DNA from: a virus
IMG/VR virus record: IMGVR_UViG_3300030333_002954
Span: 1-26,120 of that record
Length of the DNA: 26,120 nt
Direction: 5' to 3' (one strand)
Shown here one piece after another: positions 1 to 6,633 of the stretch (positions are counted from its first letter, which is position 1; each line of letters begins with the position of its first letter). Both the position numbers and the translations under genes were made by a program. The notes beneath the pieces were generated by a model. That model saw nothing but the letters and a program-made list of their open reading frames with translations. It ran no database searches and was not told the DNA's origin.

Positions 1-566
1 TCCCAATCTGGGTGCTTTTTATCTTGCCCATAGCGGTAGAGTTGCTCAAAATAATTGAATCCACGCGGAGTAGAGCAAAATAACGCCCAGCCTTGCCTAT
101 CTGCTAGTGTTGGTCGTAAGAACATCTCATATACTTGTTTTGATATGAGCGCCATTTCGTCTATTACTAAATAATCTATACCTTCTCCTATAAGACTTTC
201 CGGGGAGTCCGCGGAACGTACCGCTATTTCTGAGTTAAGTCCGGATAGGCGCATGAAGTATAGATCGCCACTAATTTCTTTCTTGGATTCTACTGGTAGC
301 TTTAATTCGCGAATGATGATACGCTTTACTTCACGAGCAACCTTTTGACCAAGATTATAATTTGGCGCTACGATCCAACCGCGTGTGTTTGGTGTTAGTA
401 GCCATGGAATGATCTCGTGTGCGGCCATCCAGCTCTTGCCAGATCTCCGACCCATGTTGCAGACGCGAAACCGCGCCTTGGAATTATGTATGGCCTGTTG
501 GTGTGGTGTCGGCTGATATCCCAAGAGCTTCCAGAGCTTCTCGCGGTTCAGTATTTGCTTGATCAA
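1..566 (-). CDS. terL: Terminase large subunit, N-terminal part (cut by window edge)
   Basis: This is the ATPase motor that packages DNA into the phage head. About 188 residues are visible. A Walker A motif reads GRRSGKSW near residue 47 and a Walker B reads DYLVIDEM about 85 residues later, preceded by the usual HQQAIHNSKARFRV lead-in. The nuclease domain lies beyond position 1. An in-frame TAA upstream leaves no ATG before the Walker A, so I place the start at a TTG (566-564) with GAGG about 8-9 bases upstream. The first 83 bases then overlap the end of the small-subunit gene. The ATG just before Walker A would delete the lead-in and is unlikely. The family call is firm and the exact start is inferred. 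Confidence 0.93.
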   Translation of the reverse strand, partial: MIKQILNREKLWKLLGYQPTPHQQAIHNSKARFRVCNMGRRSGKSWMAAHEIIPWLLTPNTRGWIVAPNYNLGQKVAREVKRIIIRELKLPVESKKEISGDLYFMRLSGLNSEIAVRSADSPESLIGEGIDYLVIDEMALISKQVYEMFLRPTLADRQGWALFCSTPRGFNYFEQLYRYGQDKKHPDW

Positions 567-891
567 TTGGGTTGTCCTCGAAACCGCACTCTTTTAGTAC
601 GCTTTCAATGTTTCCAGTAAGGTCGATCGCAGTTTTGTCGGACATGCCGAGGTAATTCTTTGCTAAAAAGATAGATGCAGCTGTATTCTGCTCTTCTAGG
701 CTCATTTTTATAAGGTTCTTGCGCAGAGATAATTTTAATTCTTCTTGGCCAGCTTCATATTCTGGTTTAAAGCGTTTTCTAATGACGCTTTCGTTGCACT
801 GGTAGTATTTGCCAATGTCCATGTAGGTACAGCCGAAACTGGCCAGCATGCGTACCTTTTTACCATCGATGTCAATTTTTTTACCCATCAC
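484..891 (-). CDS. terS: Terminase small subunit
   Basis: This 135-residue protein probably recognises phage DNA and hands it to the large subunit encoded immediately downstream. The N-terminal half has a helix-turn-helix pattern (residues about 12-40, around YMDIGKYYQCNESVIRKRF). The middle contains the stretch NLIKMSLEEQNTAASIFLAK followed by NYLGMSD, a pattern I associate with phage small-terminase proteins of this type. Two methionines open the frame; the second is equally possible. It overlaps the upstream HTH gene by 11 bases and the large-subunit start by 83 bases, which suggests translational coupling. The call rests on position plus the conserved middle segment. Confidence 0.8.
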   Translation of the reverse strand: MMGKKIDIDGKKVRMLASFGCTYMDIGKYYQCNESVIRKRFKPEYEAGQEELKLSLRKNLIKMSLEEQNTAASIFLAKNYLGMSDKTAIDLTGNIESVLKECGFEDNPIDQANTEPREALEALGISADTTPTGHT

Positions 892-1255
892 TACTTACCT
901 CATTGGTTGACATGAATGCTTTGCTACACTTTGCAAGGCAACGCCGCCAGTATGTCTTTGCACTGGATACGCTGATATCCAAGGCTTCTGCAATTACTGG
1001 AAAGGTGTGCTTTAATGTGCGCATTTTAAACACTTCTAATTCACGCATGCTTAGTTTGTCGTAGATCTCGTGGGCGTTGAGCTGGAGCCAGCGTTGTTCT
1101 GGCGGAATGAGTCCACTACGAAAGATCGCAAGCTTTTCAGCGAATTCTTCACTTTGTATTATAGCATCTTCTAATAAAGTGGCATCCGCATCCGATAGAT
1201 TATGCCATTCTTTATCCATAAAGCGACATAAGCTACACATGCAAAGTGTTGACAA
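881..1255 (-). CDS. Helix-turn-helix protein upstream of terminase
   Basis: The C-terminal half (residues about 68-110 of the long form) has a LuxR/sigma region 4-type HTH: LSMRELEVFKMRTL, then VIAEALDISVSSAKTYWRRC. It may be a DNA-binding regulator of the packaging or late genes, or an additional DNA-recognition partner of the terminase. The longest frame starts with TTG at 1255 and would add a Cys-rich leader (CMCSLC). The internal ATG beginning MDKEWHN, 12 codons later, looks more natural. Neither start has a convincing ribosome site. It overlaps the small terminase by 11 bases. Function is inferred from the HTH alone. Confidence 0.7.
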   Translation of the reverse strand: MSTLCMCSLCRFMDKEWHNLSDADATLLEDAIIQSEEFAEKLAIFRSGLIPPEQRWLQLNAHEIYDKLSMRELEVFKMRTLKHTFPVIAEALDISVSSAKTYWRRCLAKCSKAFMSTNEVSSDG

Positions 1256-1331
1256 AAAAGGGTAAAAAAAATTTAGAGAGACAATACCAAGTCAGCCAAT
1301 TTCCAGCCTTGGTGTTGCCGTATCATTTCGT

Positions 1332-1357
1332 GACACCGGACTATTTATCCGGGTGTC
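1332..1357. other. Hairpin in the divergent intergenic region
   Basis: GACACCGGA and TCCGGGTGTC form a stem with one bulged base around an 8-base AT-rich loop. It lies in the roughly 300-base gene-free stretch (1256-1554) between the terminase block and the plus-strand module. No T-tract follows, so a terminator is unlikely; a regulatory or processing site is possible. A weaker GCCGG/CCGGC pair lies at 1402-1428. Confidence 0.35.
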
Positions 1358-1473
1358 CTTCGACGGTGCCGCGAATGACTGTGTAAAATTGTGGAGATCT
1401 GGCCGGATATTATGCATTGACCGCCGGCTATATTTTGAACTCACTCGCGGCCGGGTTCATCATTTATTGAGTG

Positions 1474-1502
1474 TTGACAATAAGCTACAAAATAGCTACA
1501 CT
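1474..1502 (+). promoter_or_regulatory. Sigma70-type promoter of the plus-strand module
   Basis: A perfect -35 TTGACA (1474-1479) is followed by a 17-base spacer and TACACT (1497-1502) as -10. The first gene starts about 50 bases downstream. The spacer and -10 carry a direct repeat AGCTACA (1483-1489 and 1494-1500), which could be an operator half-site pair. The decamer GTGTTGACAA also occurs at 1246-1255 but without a good -10. Confidence 0.6.
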
Positions 1503-1554
1503 ACACATATTATATACAAAACAACAGCGGCAGAAGCCGCAGAAGGATAACAAA

Positions 1555-2037
1555 ATGACACATAACAATAAAAAAAACAATGCTTTAACACCCGAGCAGA
1601 TGGAGCAAGCTCTCTATATTTTGCGTGACGGCTGGTGTATGATGAACGGCCAAGAGTTCGGAGAGCTATGTCTAGACATGGAATACAACGACGTTAGGAA
1701 GAGCTATATCAACGAAAACTTTCGACGGTTCCAAAATGATCTTGGCGGACAAATTGCAAAAACCAGCGGCGAGTTCATGAAAAGACTCGCCACGGGTCTA
1801 GTAAGATTCCACGAGCTAAGCAATGCAAGACAGTATTATGTACTGGCTATTGATTATGATGGCAGCGGGTACGGTGTGGAATTCGGATCTTATGATAAGC
1901 TCGATGTTATAGAAGAGCAAAAATACAACAACGAATATTATGATGACATTGATAGCCTGATCATTACAACTATTGACGACCAGCAAACAATAGATGAAGA
2001 GATCAACAAATTAACCAAACTAAAAAAAGAAGGATAA
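1555..2037 (+). CDS. Hypothetical protein, first gene of plus-strand module
   Basis: This is a 160-residue acidic protein of unknown family. The ATG at 1555 is preceded by AGAAGGA seven bases upstream, a strong ribosome site, so the longer frame beginning at 1471 is not used. The sequence looks soluble: an N-terminal Asn/Lys-rich tail, a central helical segment with several Arg residues (RRFQNDLGGQ to RLATGLVRFHE), then an aromatic, Asp/Tyr-rich C-terminal half ending in a Lys-rich helix. No catalytic motif or membrane segment is seen. It opens a compact run of genes with 4 to 9 base gaps, so co-transcription is very likely. Confidence 0.75.
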   Translation: MTHNNKKNNALTPEQMEQALYILRDGWCMMNGQEFGELCLDMEYNDVRKSYINENFRRFQNDLGGQIAKTSGEFMKRLATGLVRFHELSNARQYYVLAIDYDGSGYGVEFGSYDKLDVIEEQKYNNEYYDDIDSLIITTIDDQQTIDEEINKLTKLKKEG

Positions 2038-2041
2038 TAAA

Positions 2042-2464
2042 ATGCGAATAATAGAGCAAGAAGCGCCCAAGTGGCGAACCGTGTTAACGTGGATGACTGC
2101 AATTATAGAATCACACACTAAACTCAGTTGGAATAAAACAAACCTAAACGGATCTATCCCGGCGGACAATGTGAATTCAGTATTGCAAGACATGGCCAAA
2201 GCTGCGGACGCTGCCGTTGAATTGCAGCGCGAAAATGAGCAGCTTAAAAAACAGAATGAGCAGCTTAAAAAACAGGATGATGATCAGATTGCCATTATTT
2301 GGCATATTAAGGACGTACAAAAAGCCGCGGAAGACATGAACAAAAAACTCAGTGACGAAGACTGTCAGTACATTTTAGCAGAGATACTATACTTTCATGA
2401 CGCGAACATTGGCGTGAGCTGGGAAACAATACGCTTTTACATAACAAAATACACCACGGAGTAA
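2042..2464 (+). CDS. Hypothetical coiled-coil protein
   Basis: This 140-residue protein has an alpha-helical coiled coil in the middle (about residues 55-85). The coil contains two identical heptads NEQLKKQ made by a perfect 21-base tandem duplication in the DNA. The C-terminal part (FHDANIGVSWETIRFYI) looks like a small folded domain. No enzyme motif is seen. It starts four bases after the preceding stop and ends four bases before the next gene. The coiled coil suggests self-association or a partner protein; the role is unknown. Confidence 0.75.
   Translation: MRIIEQEAPKWRTVLTWMTAIIESHTKLSWNKTNLNGSIPADNVNSVLQDMAKAADAAVELQRENEQLKKQNEQLKKQDDDQIAIIWHIKDVQKAAEDMNKKLSDEDCQYILAEILYFHDANIGVSWETIRFYITKYTTE
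2234..2275 (+). repeat. Perfect 21-bp tandem duplication
   Basis: Two exact copies of a 21-base unit (2234-2254 and 2255-2275) beginning AATGAGCAGC lie inside the coiled-coil gene. Each adds exactly one heptad (NEQLKKQ), so the register of the coil is preserved. This is probably a recent slippage or duplication event. Confidence 0.9.
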
Positions 2465-2468
2465 GATC

Positions 2469-3404
2469 ATGAAACAACAAAAGACAACAATGAGCCGCGC
2501 ATTTTTAGCGCGCGCGCTTTTCAGTAACGGCCTGACCGCGGCCGGCGTATTAAAAACACTAGAGCAAATTACCGTAAAAGCTCACGAGATCAACAAACCC
2601 GGCTGGGTACAAAATGCCGCGAAGCTTTGGCAGTGGCTGCTAAAACCAGCCAGCAAGGCCGGAGCGCCGCCGTTCACGATGTTCACGCTAGGCAATAGCA
2701 AATTACCATTTATTAGCTGGAGTACGCTCCCGGGTATAAATTGCCCGGGTGCCGGTGCATGCTGGAAGTTTATAAAAGGTATTTTGGCGGGCTGGTGTTA
2801 TAGTGTGAAAGCATGGCGGTATCCGGCGGCATTTATGCGACAATTGCAAAACACATTGTTAGAGCGCGGCCTAGTATTCCGCCAGATCATACACGCAGAC
2901 ATAGAGCGCATTCTAGAAAAAACATCTGGCGCGGTCACGCTGCGGCTTTATGTGGACGGTGACTTTAGCAGTGTAGAGGTCCTCCGGTTTTGGATGGATA
3001 CGCTCAAAAAATACCCGCGTTTAAATGCATACGGATACAGTAAAAGCCTGCATCTGTTTAAAGAGCTAGACAAGACCGGCTATATATGGCCGAAAAACTA
3101 CGCTTTAAACATGTCTAGTGGCGGAATACATGAACACACCAAGACCGGCGCATATGTGCGAAATATGGCCATATATCGCGGCGATTTTATAGCCGTGAAC
3201 GTATCCGCTAAAACTTTGGACAATTGGAACAACCAAAAATTGACCAAACAAGACCGCCGCGAGATCCGGAGCAAGGTAAACGCCAGTAAGGTTTTTATAT
3301 GCCCGAAATATTGCGGCGAGTGTACACTTATAAAAGACAATCCGCACGCATGCGGCAATTTAGAGCGTTTTAAGGACGTTAAGATATTGATTCCAATTCA
3401 TTAG
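2469..3404 (+). CDS. Gp88-like Cys-rich phage protein of unknown function
   Basis: This 311-residue basic protein has a pattern I associate with the phage Gp88 family. It reads FTLGNSKLPF and INCPGAGACW near residues 70-98, then a WRYPAAFMRQLQNT segment. A central VDGDFSSVEVLRFWMD is followed by AYGYSKS, and a C-terminal Cys cluster CPKYCGEC ends in HAC. The spaced cysteines could bind a metal. Family biochemistry is not known to me and I assign no function. The local DNA is visibly richer in GCGC/GCCGG-type words than the flanking minus-strand genes, hinting at a separate origin. It is the largest gene of the plus-strand module. Family assignment is by recalled pattern, not by search. Confidence 0.75.
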   Translation: MKQQKTTMSRAFLARALFSNGLTAAGVLKTLEQITVKAHEINKPGWVQNAAKLWQWLLKPASKAGAPPFTMFTLGNSKLPFISWSTLPGINCPGAGACWKFIKGILAGWCYSVKAWRYPAAFMRQLQNTLLERGLVFRQIIHADIERILEKTSGAVTLRLYVDGDFSSVEVLRFWMDTLKKYPRLNAYGYSKSLHLFKELDKTGYIWPKNYALNMSSGGIHEHTKTGAYVRNMAIYRGDFIAVNVSAKTLDNWNNQKLTKQDRREIRSKVNASKVFICPKYCGECTLIKDNPHACGNLERFKDVKILIPIH

Positions 3405-3413
3405 GGGCGAGAC

Positions 3414-3599
3414 ATGAAAACACCAAAAAACAATTATGAAGCGCTTTTAATTGGTTTAGAGTTAGCTATAACAGCACCAACAGAAAAAAAATCAATTGAA
3501 GCGCTACAGCTTGCGGAAGCATTTGCCGCGCAATTAACAAAAAAACAAGTTAAGCGCGCAAAAAATACAGTACTTAAAAAACTTAAATTAAAAGGTTAG
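3414..3599 (+). CDS. Small basic hypothetical protein
   Basis: This 61-residue protein is predominantly helical, with a Lys/Arg-rich C-terminus (KKQVKRAKNTVLKKLKLKG). The ATG follows GGGGCGAGAC, an acceptable ribosome site. It lies nine bases after the Gp88-like gene and three bases before the next gene. The basic tail could bind nucleic acid; no family is recognised. Confidence 0.65.
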   Translation: MKTPKNNYEALLIGLELAITAPTEKKSIEALQLAEAFAAQLTKKQVKRAKNTVLKKLKLKG

Positions 3600-3602
3600 A
3601 AC

Positions 3603-3833
3603 ATGAAAACACAAATTGAAAACATTACAGCGCAATATAATAACGTAATTATGAAAACAAATTGCTGGTTGCATAGCTTGAAAGAATTTGAAAGCTATGA
3701 TATTTTGGCAATTGTAAACGGTATTCTATACAGCGTTTTTAGTATGATCTATACGGTAGCGCCCAGCTGGCCAGCCGCTAAAGATAACATTATAAAAGCT
3801 ATAGAACACTTTGAAGCAGAAAACGAGCTTTGA
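3603..3833 (+). CDS. Small hypothetical protein
   Basis: This is a 76-residue protein. The start shares the MKT opening of its upstream neighbour and lies three bases after that gene's stop. A mildly hydrophobic centre (ILAIVNGILYSVFSMIYTVA, about residues 35-54) could be an amphipathic or single membrane-associated helix. No motif is recognised. The stop codon overlaps a possible tiny gene that follows. Confidence 0.6.
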   Translation: MKTQIENITAQYNNVIMKTNCWLHSLKEFESYDILAIVNGILYSVFSMIYTVAPSWPAAKDNIIKAIEHFEAENEL

Positions 3834-3922
3834 CACCCGGCGACATATTCCGCGAGCTGCTTATCATAGCTTATTTTGTTTGGCTGTGCTGGTCTAGTCA
3901 TAAGCTGTGGCCGGATGAATAA
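3830..3922 (+). CDS. Possible 30-residue membrane peptide
   Basis: A short frame starts with TTG at 3830 and overlaps the previous TGA (TTTGA junction). It encodes 30 residues with a hydrophobic core LLIIAYFVWLCW and a short charged tail. It ends 11 bases before the module terminator and would be expressed by re-initiation. The evidence is position, the overlap and the membrane-like composition only; it may be non-coding. Confidence 0.35.
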   Translation: MTPGDIFRELLIIAYFVWLCWSSHKLWPDE

Positions 3923-3933
3923 ACAAACAGCGT

Positions 3934-3965
3934 AAAAAAGCCCGCTTTCGAGCGGGTTTTTTTTT
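3934..3965 (+). terminator. Rho-independent terminator of plus-strand module
   Basis: CCCGCT and AGCGGG form the stem with a TTCG loop (3941-3956), extended by G:T and A:T pairs. It is flanked by an A-run and a run of nine T. The A-run pairs with the T-run, so it could act in both directions. Confidence 0.9.
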
Positions 3966-4014
3966 GCCCATACATAACCAGCCGCGGCCAGAATTCGCGC
4001 CGCATTCACAAAAT

Positions 4015-4045
4015 AAACCGGCTTTAAATATAGAGCTGGTTTTTT
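4015..4045 (+). terminator. Second terminator-like hairpin
   Basis: ACCGGCT (4017-4023) pairs with AGCTGGT (4034-4040) through one G:T pair and a 10-base loop, followed by a T-run. Flanking A bases extend the stem. It could back up the terminator at 3934. Confidence 0.6.
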
Positions 4046-4089
4046 GTTCCGTAAAAATTCCGTAAATAGCCTAAAATAAGAAAAAATTC

Positions 4090-4135
4090 ACGCCGGCGGT
4101 ATATGTGCCGCCCGACGATAAAACCGGCGTTTTTT
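4090..4135 (+). terminator. Third hairpin, with two competing stems and a T-tract
   Basis: CGCCGG (4091-4096) pairs with CCGGCG (4124-4129) directly before six T. An internal stem GGCGG (4095-4099) with CCGCC (4108-4112) shares two bases with the outer one, so the two stems partly compete. It could be a terminator or an attenuator remnant. Confidence 0.55.
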
Positions 4136-4194
4136 GGTGCTAAAATAGACCAGGTCCGGATCCTGGGTCCGGAATCACAGCGCAAAATATACAG

Positions 4195-4230
4195 GCCGCG
4201 CCGCTAGCGGTAGAATGCGGCGGCTTTTTT
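4195..4230 (+). terminator. Fourth GC-rich hairpin with T-tract
   Basis: GCCGC (4195-4199) pairs with GCGGC (4220-4224), with a nested CCGCTAGCGG palindrome (4201-4210), directly before six T. It starts a T-rich array of GCGG words. It is probably a terminator for plus-strand transcription. Confidence 0.5.
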
Positions 4231-4325
4231 GCGGCTTTGGTGCCTAGTTTGGATGTGTTTTTTTTGCGGCTTTTTTTGCGGGTTTTTTGCTGGTTTCTTG
4301 CGGCTTTTTTGCTGGGTTTTTTTAG
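4216..4325 (+). repeat. Degenerate T-rich GCGGC array
   Basis: Runs of five to eight T alternate with GCGGC, GCGGG or GCTGG words about every 10-16 bases. On the minus strand this reads as A-runs and GCCGC, creating a Lys-rich spurious frame. The wider stretch 3966-4420 holds no gene I can support; it contains the hairpins listed and a direct repeat GGTCCGGA near 4153-4173. Confidence 0.6.
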
Positions 4326-4420
4326 TGTAACAAAATGTGACCCGCAAACCAAAATTTGATGATTTTTTGGCTCAAAATCATGCTCGGACACCGATTTTAA
4401 TATTTTTGACTTGAAGAATT

Positions 4421-4639
4421 TTATATTTGAGGTTCGCCGAATTTTTTTATCATTCGGTTCCGCCACGCCAATCTGTCACGGTTTTTTATTTTTAAAAAGC
4501 AGCGGTCTAAATGCTTGATGTTTAGCTTATGATACCAGCCAATTATATACTTGCATTCAATGCCATTTTCGCCATCATACGCGAATTGGCACTGTTTATC
4601 CGCATTATGGCTTAATGGACATCTTGGGTAAAAAAGCAC
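4421..4639 (-). CDS. Doubtful small Cys-rich protein
   Basis: This 72-residue frame starts with GTG and has no clear ribosome site. It has several cysteines in the first half (RCPLSHNADKQC, then GIECKYI and a later C) with aromatic and basic residues, like a small zinc-binding protein. A Trp/Arg/Lys-rich tail follows. It lies downstream of the primase-helicase in the same direction, beyond the 9-bp inverted array. The composition looks protein-like, but the start and expression are uncertain. Confidence 0.4.
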   Translation of the reverse strand: MLFYPRCPLSHNADKQCQFAYDGENGIECKYIIGWYHKLNIKHLDRCFLKIKNRDRLAWRNRMIKKFGEPQI

Positions 4640-4655
4640 CGTACACCCCCAGAAA

Positions 4656-4762
4656 GTAAAAAAAGTAAAAAAAGTAAAAAAGATTGTCGTGACAACTAGT
4701 GCGAAACTGCGTTACCAAGTAAAAAAGTTTTTTACTTTTTTTACTTTTTTTACTTTTTTTAC
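4656..4762. repeat. Inverted arrays of 9-bp AGTAAAAAA repeats
   Basis: Three tandem GTAAAAAAA units (4656-4681) face four TTTTTTTAC units (4728-4762) across a 46-base spacer, so the two arms are complementary over about 26 bases. A further perfect palindrome AAGTAAAAAA-G-TTTTTTACTT sits at 4717-4737. It begins eight bases beyond the primase-helicase stop. It could be an AT-rich origin with iterons, a bidirectional terminator, or both. Confidence 0.9.
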
Positions 4763-4770
4763 CTATGCGG

Positions 4771-6633
4771 TTATTTAAGAAATGCATCCAACTCATTGGC
4801 GCAACGCACATAATGACCCCGCTCGATTTTAGTAATATACCCCATGCTTTCCAGCTTATCCAGCCACTTATAAACACTTTTCATACTAGTGATCTTCAGC
4901 GTCTTTTCCAGCGCATCAGCAAACTGCATGTATGAAAAATTGTCACCTTCCGACTCTACCGCATTTAGTACTCTTTCTTCCGTATTTTCTTCCGGATCTG
5001 TATACCAGTATGCTTCATTCTTTGGCAGCGGCTTGCGATATTGAAAATATAGCTGTTCATCTTCCGTATGCAGCCAGATACCAAGCGGCACTTCATGGAA
5101 CTCGTTCTCGGTTCTGATCTTGGTGATCTTGAACACTTTCAACTGGTTATGTCGCCCGGTGTTGGCCACTTGAACCAGATTATCCAGAAAGTTCACAAAG
5201 TAGGACCCACCATACACCATGGAATGTTCCAGCGGCCGCTTTTCTTCCAGTTTCTTATGATGACTGATCATCATGAACGCGCACTGGTATTCTTTCCGTA
5301 GCTCATCGATACGACTCATCAGCTGCGTGAGTGCATCATTCTTATGCAGCTGCGTACCAGAACTACTATATAGATTGTCCACCACGCACACATCAAAGTC
5401 ACCAGACATGAGGTTTCCTTCGATGGCTTTGTACTGGTCTGTGAAGATCTTTATATTTTCCATGCTTGTGATCAAAAGGTTATCTCGTAACAGACCTATC
5501 TTATGCGGATACTGAGCCATCATCCCGGCCATACACTTATCCACTCGTGTCTTCATATGTGCATCCATCATCTCGAACTGCACCAGTAATACTTTTCTAG
5601 GCCGCGGTACATTAAATGTGAGGAATGGCACTCCCATGGCCACAGACATGGCGAATTGCAAAGCCAGTATGGACTTGCCCACGTTTGATTGGCCAGAGAT
5701 GCTAGAAGTGCCATTCTCTAAAAGTATTTCCTCACAGATCTGTACCACCTCATCTTGAAATCGATTGATAAATGTTTCCGGGTCATACGCATTTAGTCCA
5801 CCAAAGTCCGCTGCACTAGCGCCATACACTGGCATTTTATCCGCGTAACTATATAGGTCATTGGCCGTATAGCCATCCATAAAGTAGTCTGTAATATCAT
5901 ATTTGTCTGGCTTATTGTTCCATTTTAATATTTTTATCTTCCGGGTTTTATTTTGTTTGTACAGCTCCATGGCGACCTTGCTTGCACCTTCCACGCCTTT
6001 TTCATCATTGTCATAACATATAACCAGTTTTGTAAACTTTTCAATGCTGGAAATATCGCGAGGGAGTGCGCCAGCACCCGAGGTAAACGTAATAGCTGGC
6101 GCACCGTTGGAATTGGCCGTGATGGCATCTTTCTCGCCTTCCACGACCAGTAGCGTGCTGTTGGTTTGTAGTTGTGGAAGCACGCTCATGGGGTAGATCT
6201 TGCAATCTGCGTTTCCAAACTGCTGACCTTTGTGAAACTTGTAATGGTCTTCATCAATTTCAAATATCAGCTGCACTTCGTCATCACCTTTATTTCTGGC
6301 ACCTATGCCATACTCTTTTGCTTTCTCTGGCCATGGCAGCTGCTCATGCTTAACGATAAGGTCAAAATGTTCTAAGAATACCGCCCTTGCTTCATCGTAT
6401 TTGGCCTGTTCTCTGGCCTTATTACCTCTGATGAATACTGGAGTTCTGGTATTCATTAGCTCTGGCGGTCTTTCCTCTATCTTTTCCATATCGTTATGAT
6501 ACCAGTGCTTATGGCAACGATGGCAGTAGCTGAATTCTTCATTGATAGAGACACTAAAGTCCTTTCCACATCCATCCTGTGGGCAAACCGCTCTAGTGCC
6601 GCGCGTATTGACGCGACTGAACTGCGGTTTCAA
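4771..6633 (-). CDS. TOPRIM primase / RecA-fold replicative helicase
   Basis: This 620-residue protein would prime and unwind DNA at the phage replication fork. Its domain order starts with a zinc finger with C17, C22, C37 and C40. A TOPRIM domain follows, with VVEGEKDA (E165, E167) and CYDND (D208, D210). A RecA-type ATPase has Walker A GQSNVGKS (314-321), Walker B VCVVDN (415-420) and MMISHHK (454-460). A C-terminal winged-helix-like segment spans about residues 560-615. The order resembles the T7 gp4 layout, but the ATPase looks closer to the RepA/AAA_25 type than to DnaB. It overlaps the upstream nuclease by four bases (ATGA), implying coupling. It is the last well-supported gene of the early operon. 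Confidence 0.93.
   Translation of the reverse strand: MKPQFSRVNTRGTRAVCPQDGCGKDFSVSINEEFSYCHRCHKHWYHNDMEKIEERPPELMNTRTPVFIRGNKAREQAKYDEARAVFLEHFDLIVKHEQLPWPEKAKEYGIGARNKGDDEVQLIFEIDEDHYKFHKGQQFGNADCKIYPMSVLPQLQTNSTLLVVEGEKDAITANSNGAPAITFTSGAGALPRDISSIEKFTKLVICYDNDEKGVEGASKVAMELYKQNKTRKIKILKWNNKPDKYDITDYFMDGYTANDLYSYADKMPVYGASAADFGGLNAYDPETFINRFQDEVVQICEEILLENGTSSISGQSNVGKSILALQFAMSVAMGVPFLTFNVPRPRKVLLVQFEMMDAHMKTRVDKCMAGMMAQYPHKIGLLRDNLLITSMENIKIFTDQYKAIEGNLMSGDFDVCVVDNLYSSSGTQLHKNDALTQLMSRIDELRKEYQCAFMMISHHKKLEEKRPLEHSMVYGGSYFVNFLDNLVQVANTGRHNQLKVFKITKIRTENEFHEVPLGIWLHTEDEQLYFQYRKPLPKNEAYWYTDPEENTEERVLNAVESEGDNFSYMQFADALEKTLKITSMKSVYKWLDKLESMGYITKIERGHYVRCANELDAFLK

Noticed and set aside
1246-1271. 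Second GTGTTGACAA as a plus-strand promoter
   Set aside because: The -35 is perfect but no acceptable -10 lies 16-18 bases downstream.
1353-1550. Plus-strand frame upstream of the module
   Set aside because: It crosses the promoter, has no ribosome site and ends just before the first real gene.
4140-4466. 108-residue minus-strand frame with a Lys-rich, histone-like middle
   Set aside because: The Lys-rich part is produced by the A-run/GCCGC array, the frame runs through three terminator-like hairpins or their flanks, the start is GTG without a ribosome site, and the C-terminus reads like random sequence.
4605-4877. 90-residue minus-strand frame reading FYFFYFFYF
   Set aside because: It is created by the 9-base repeats and overlaps the primase-helicase C-terminus in another frame.
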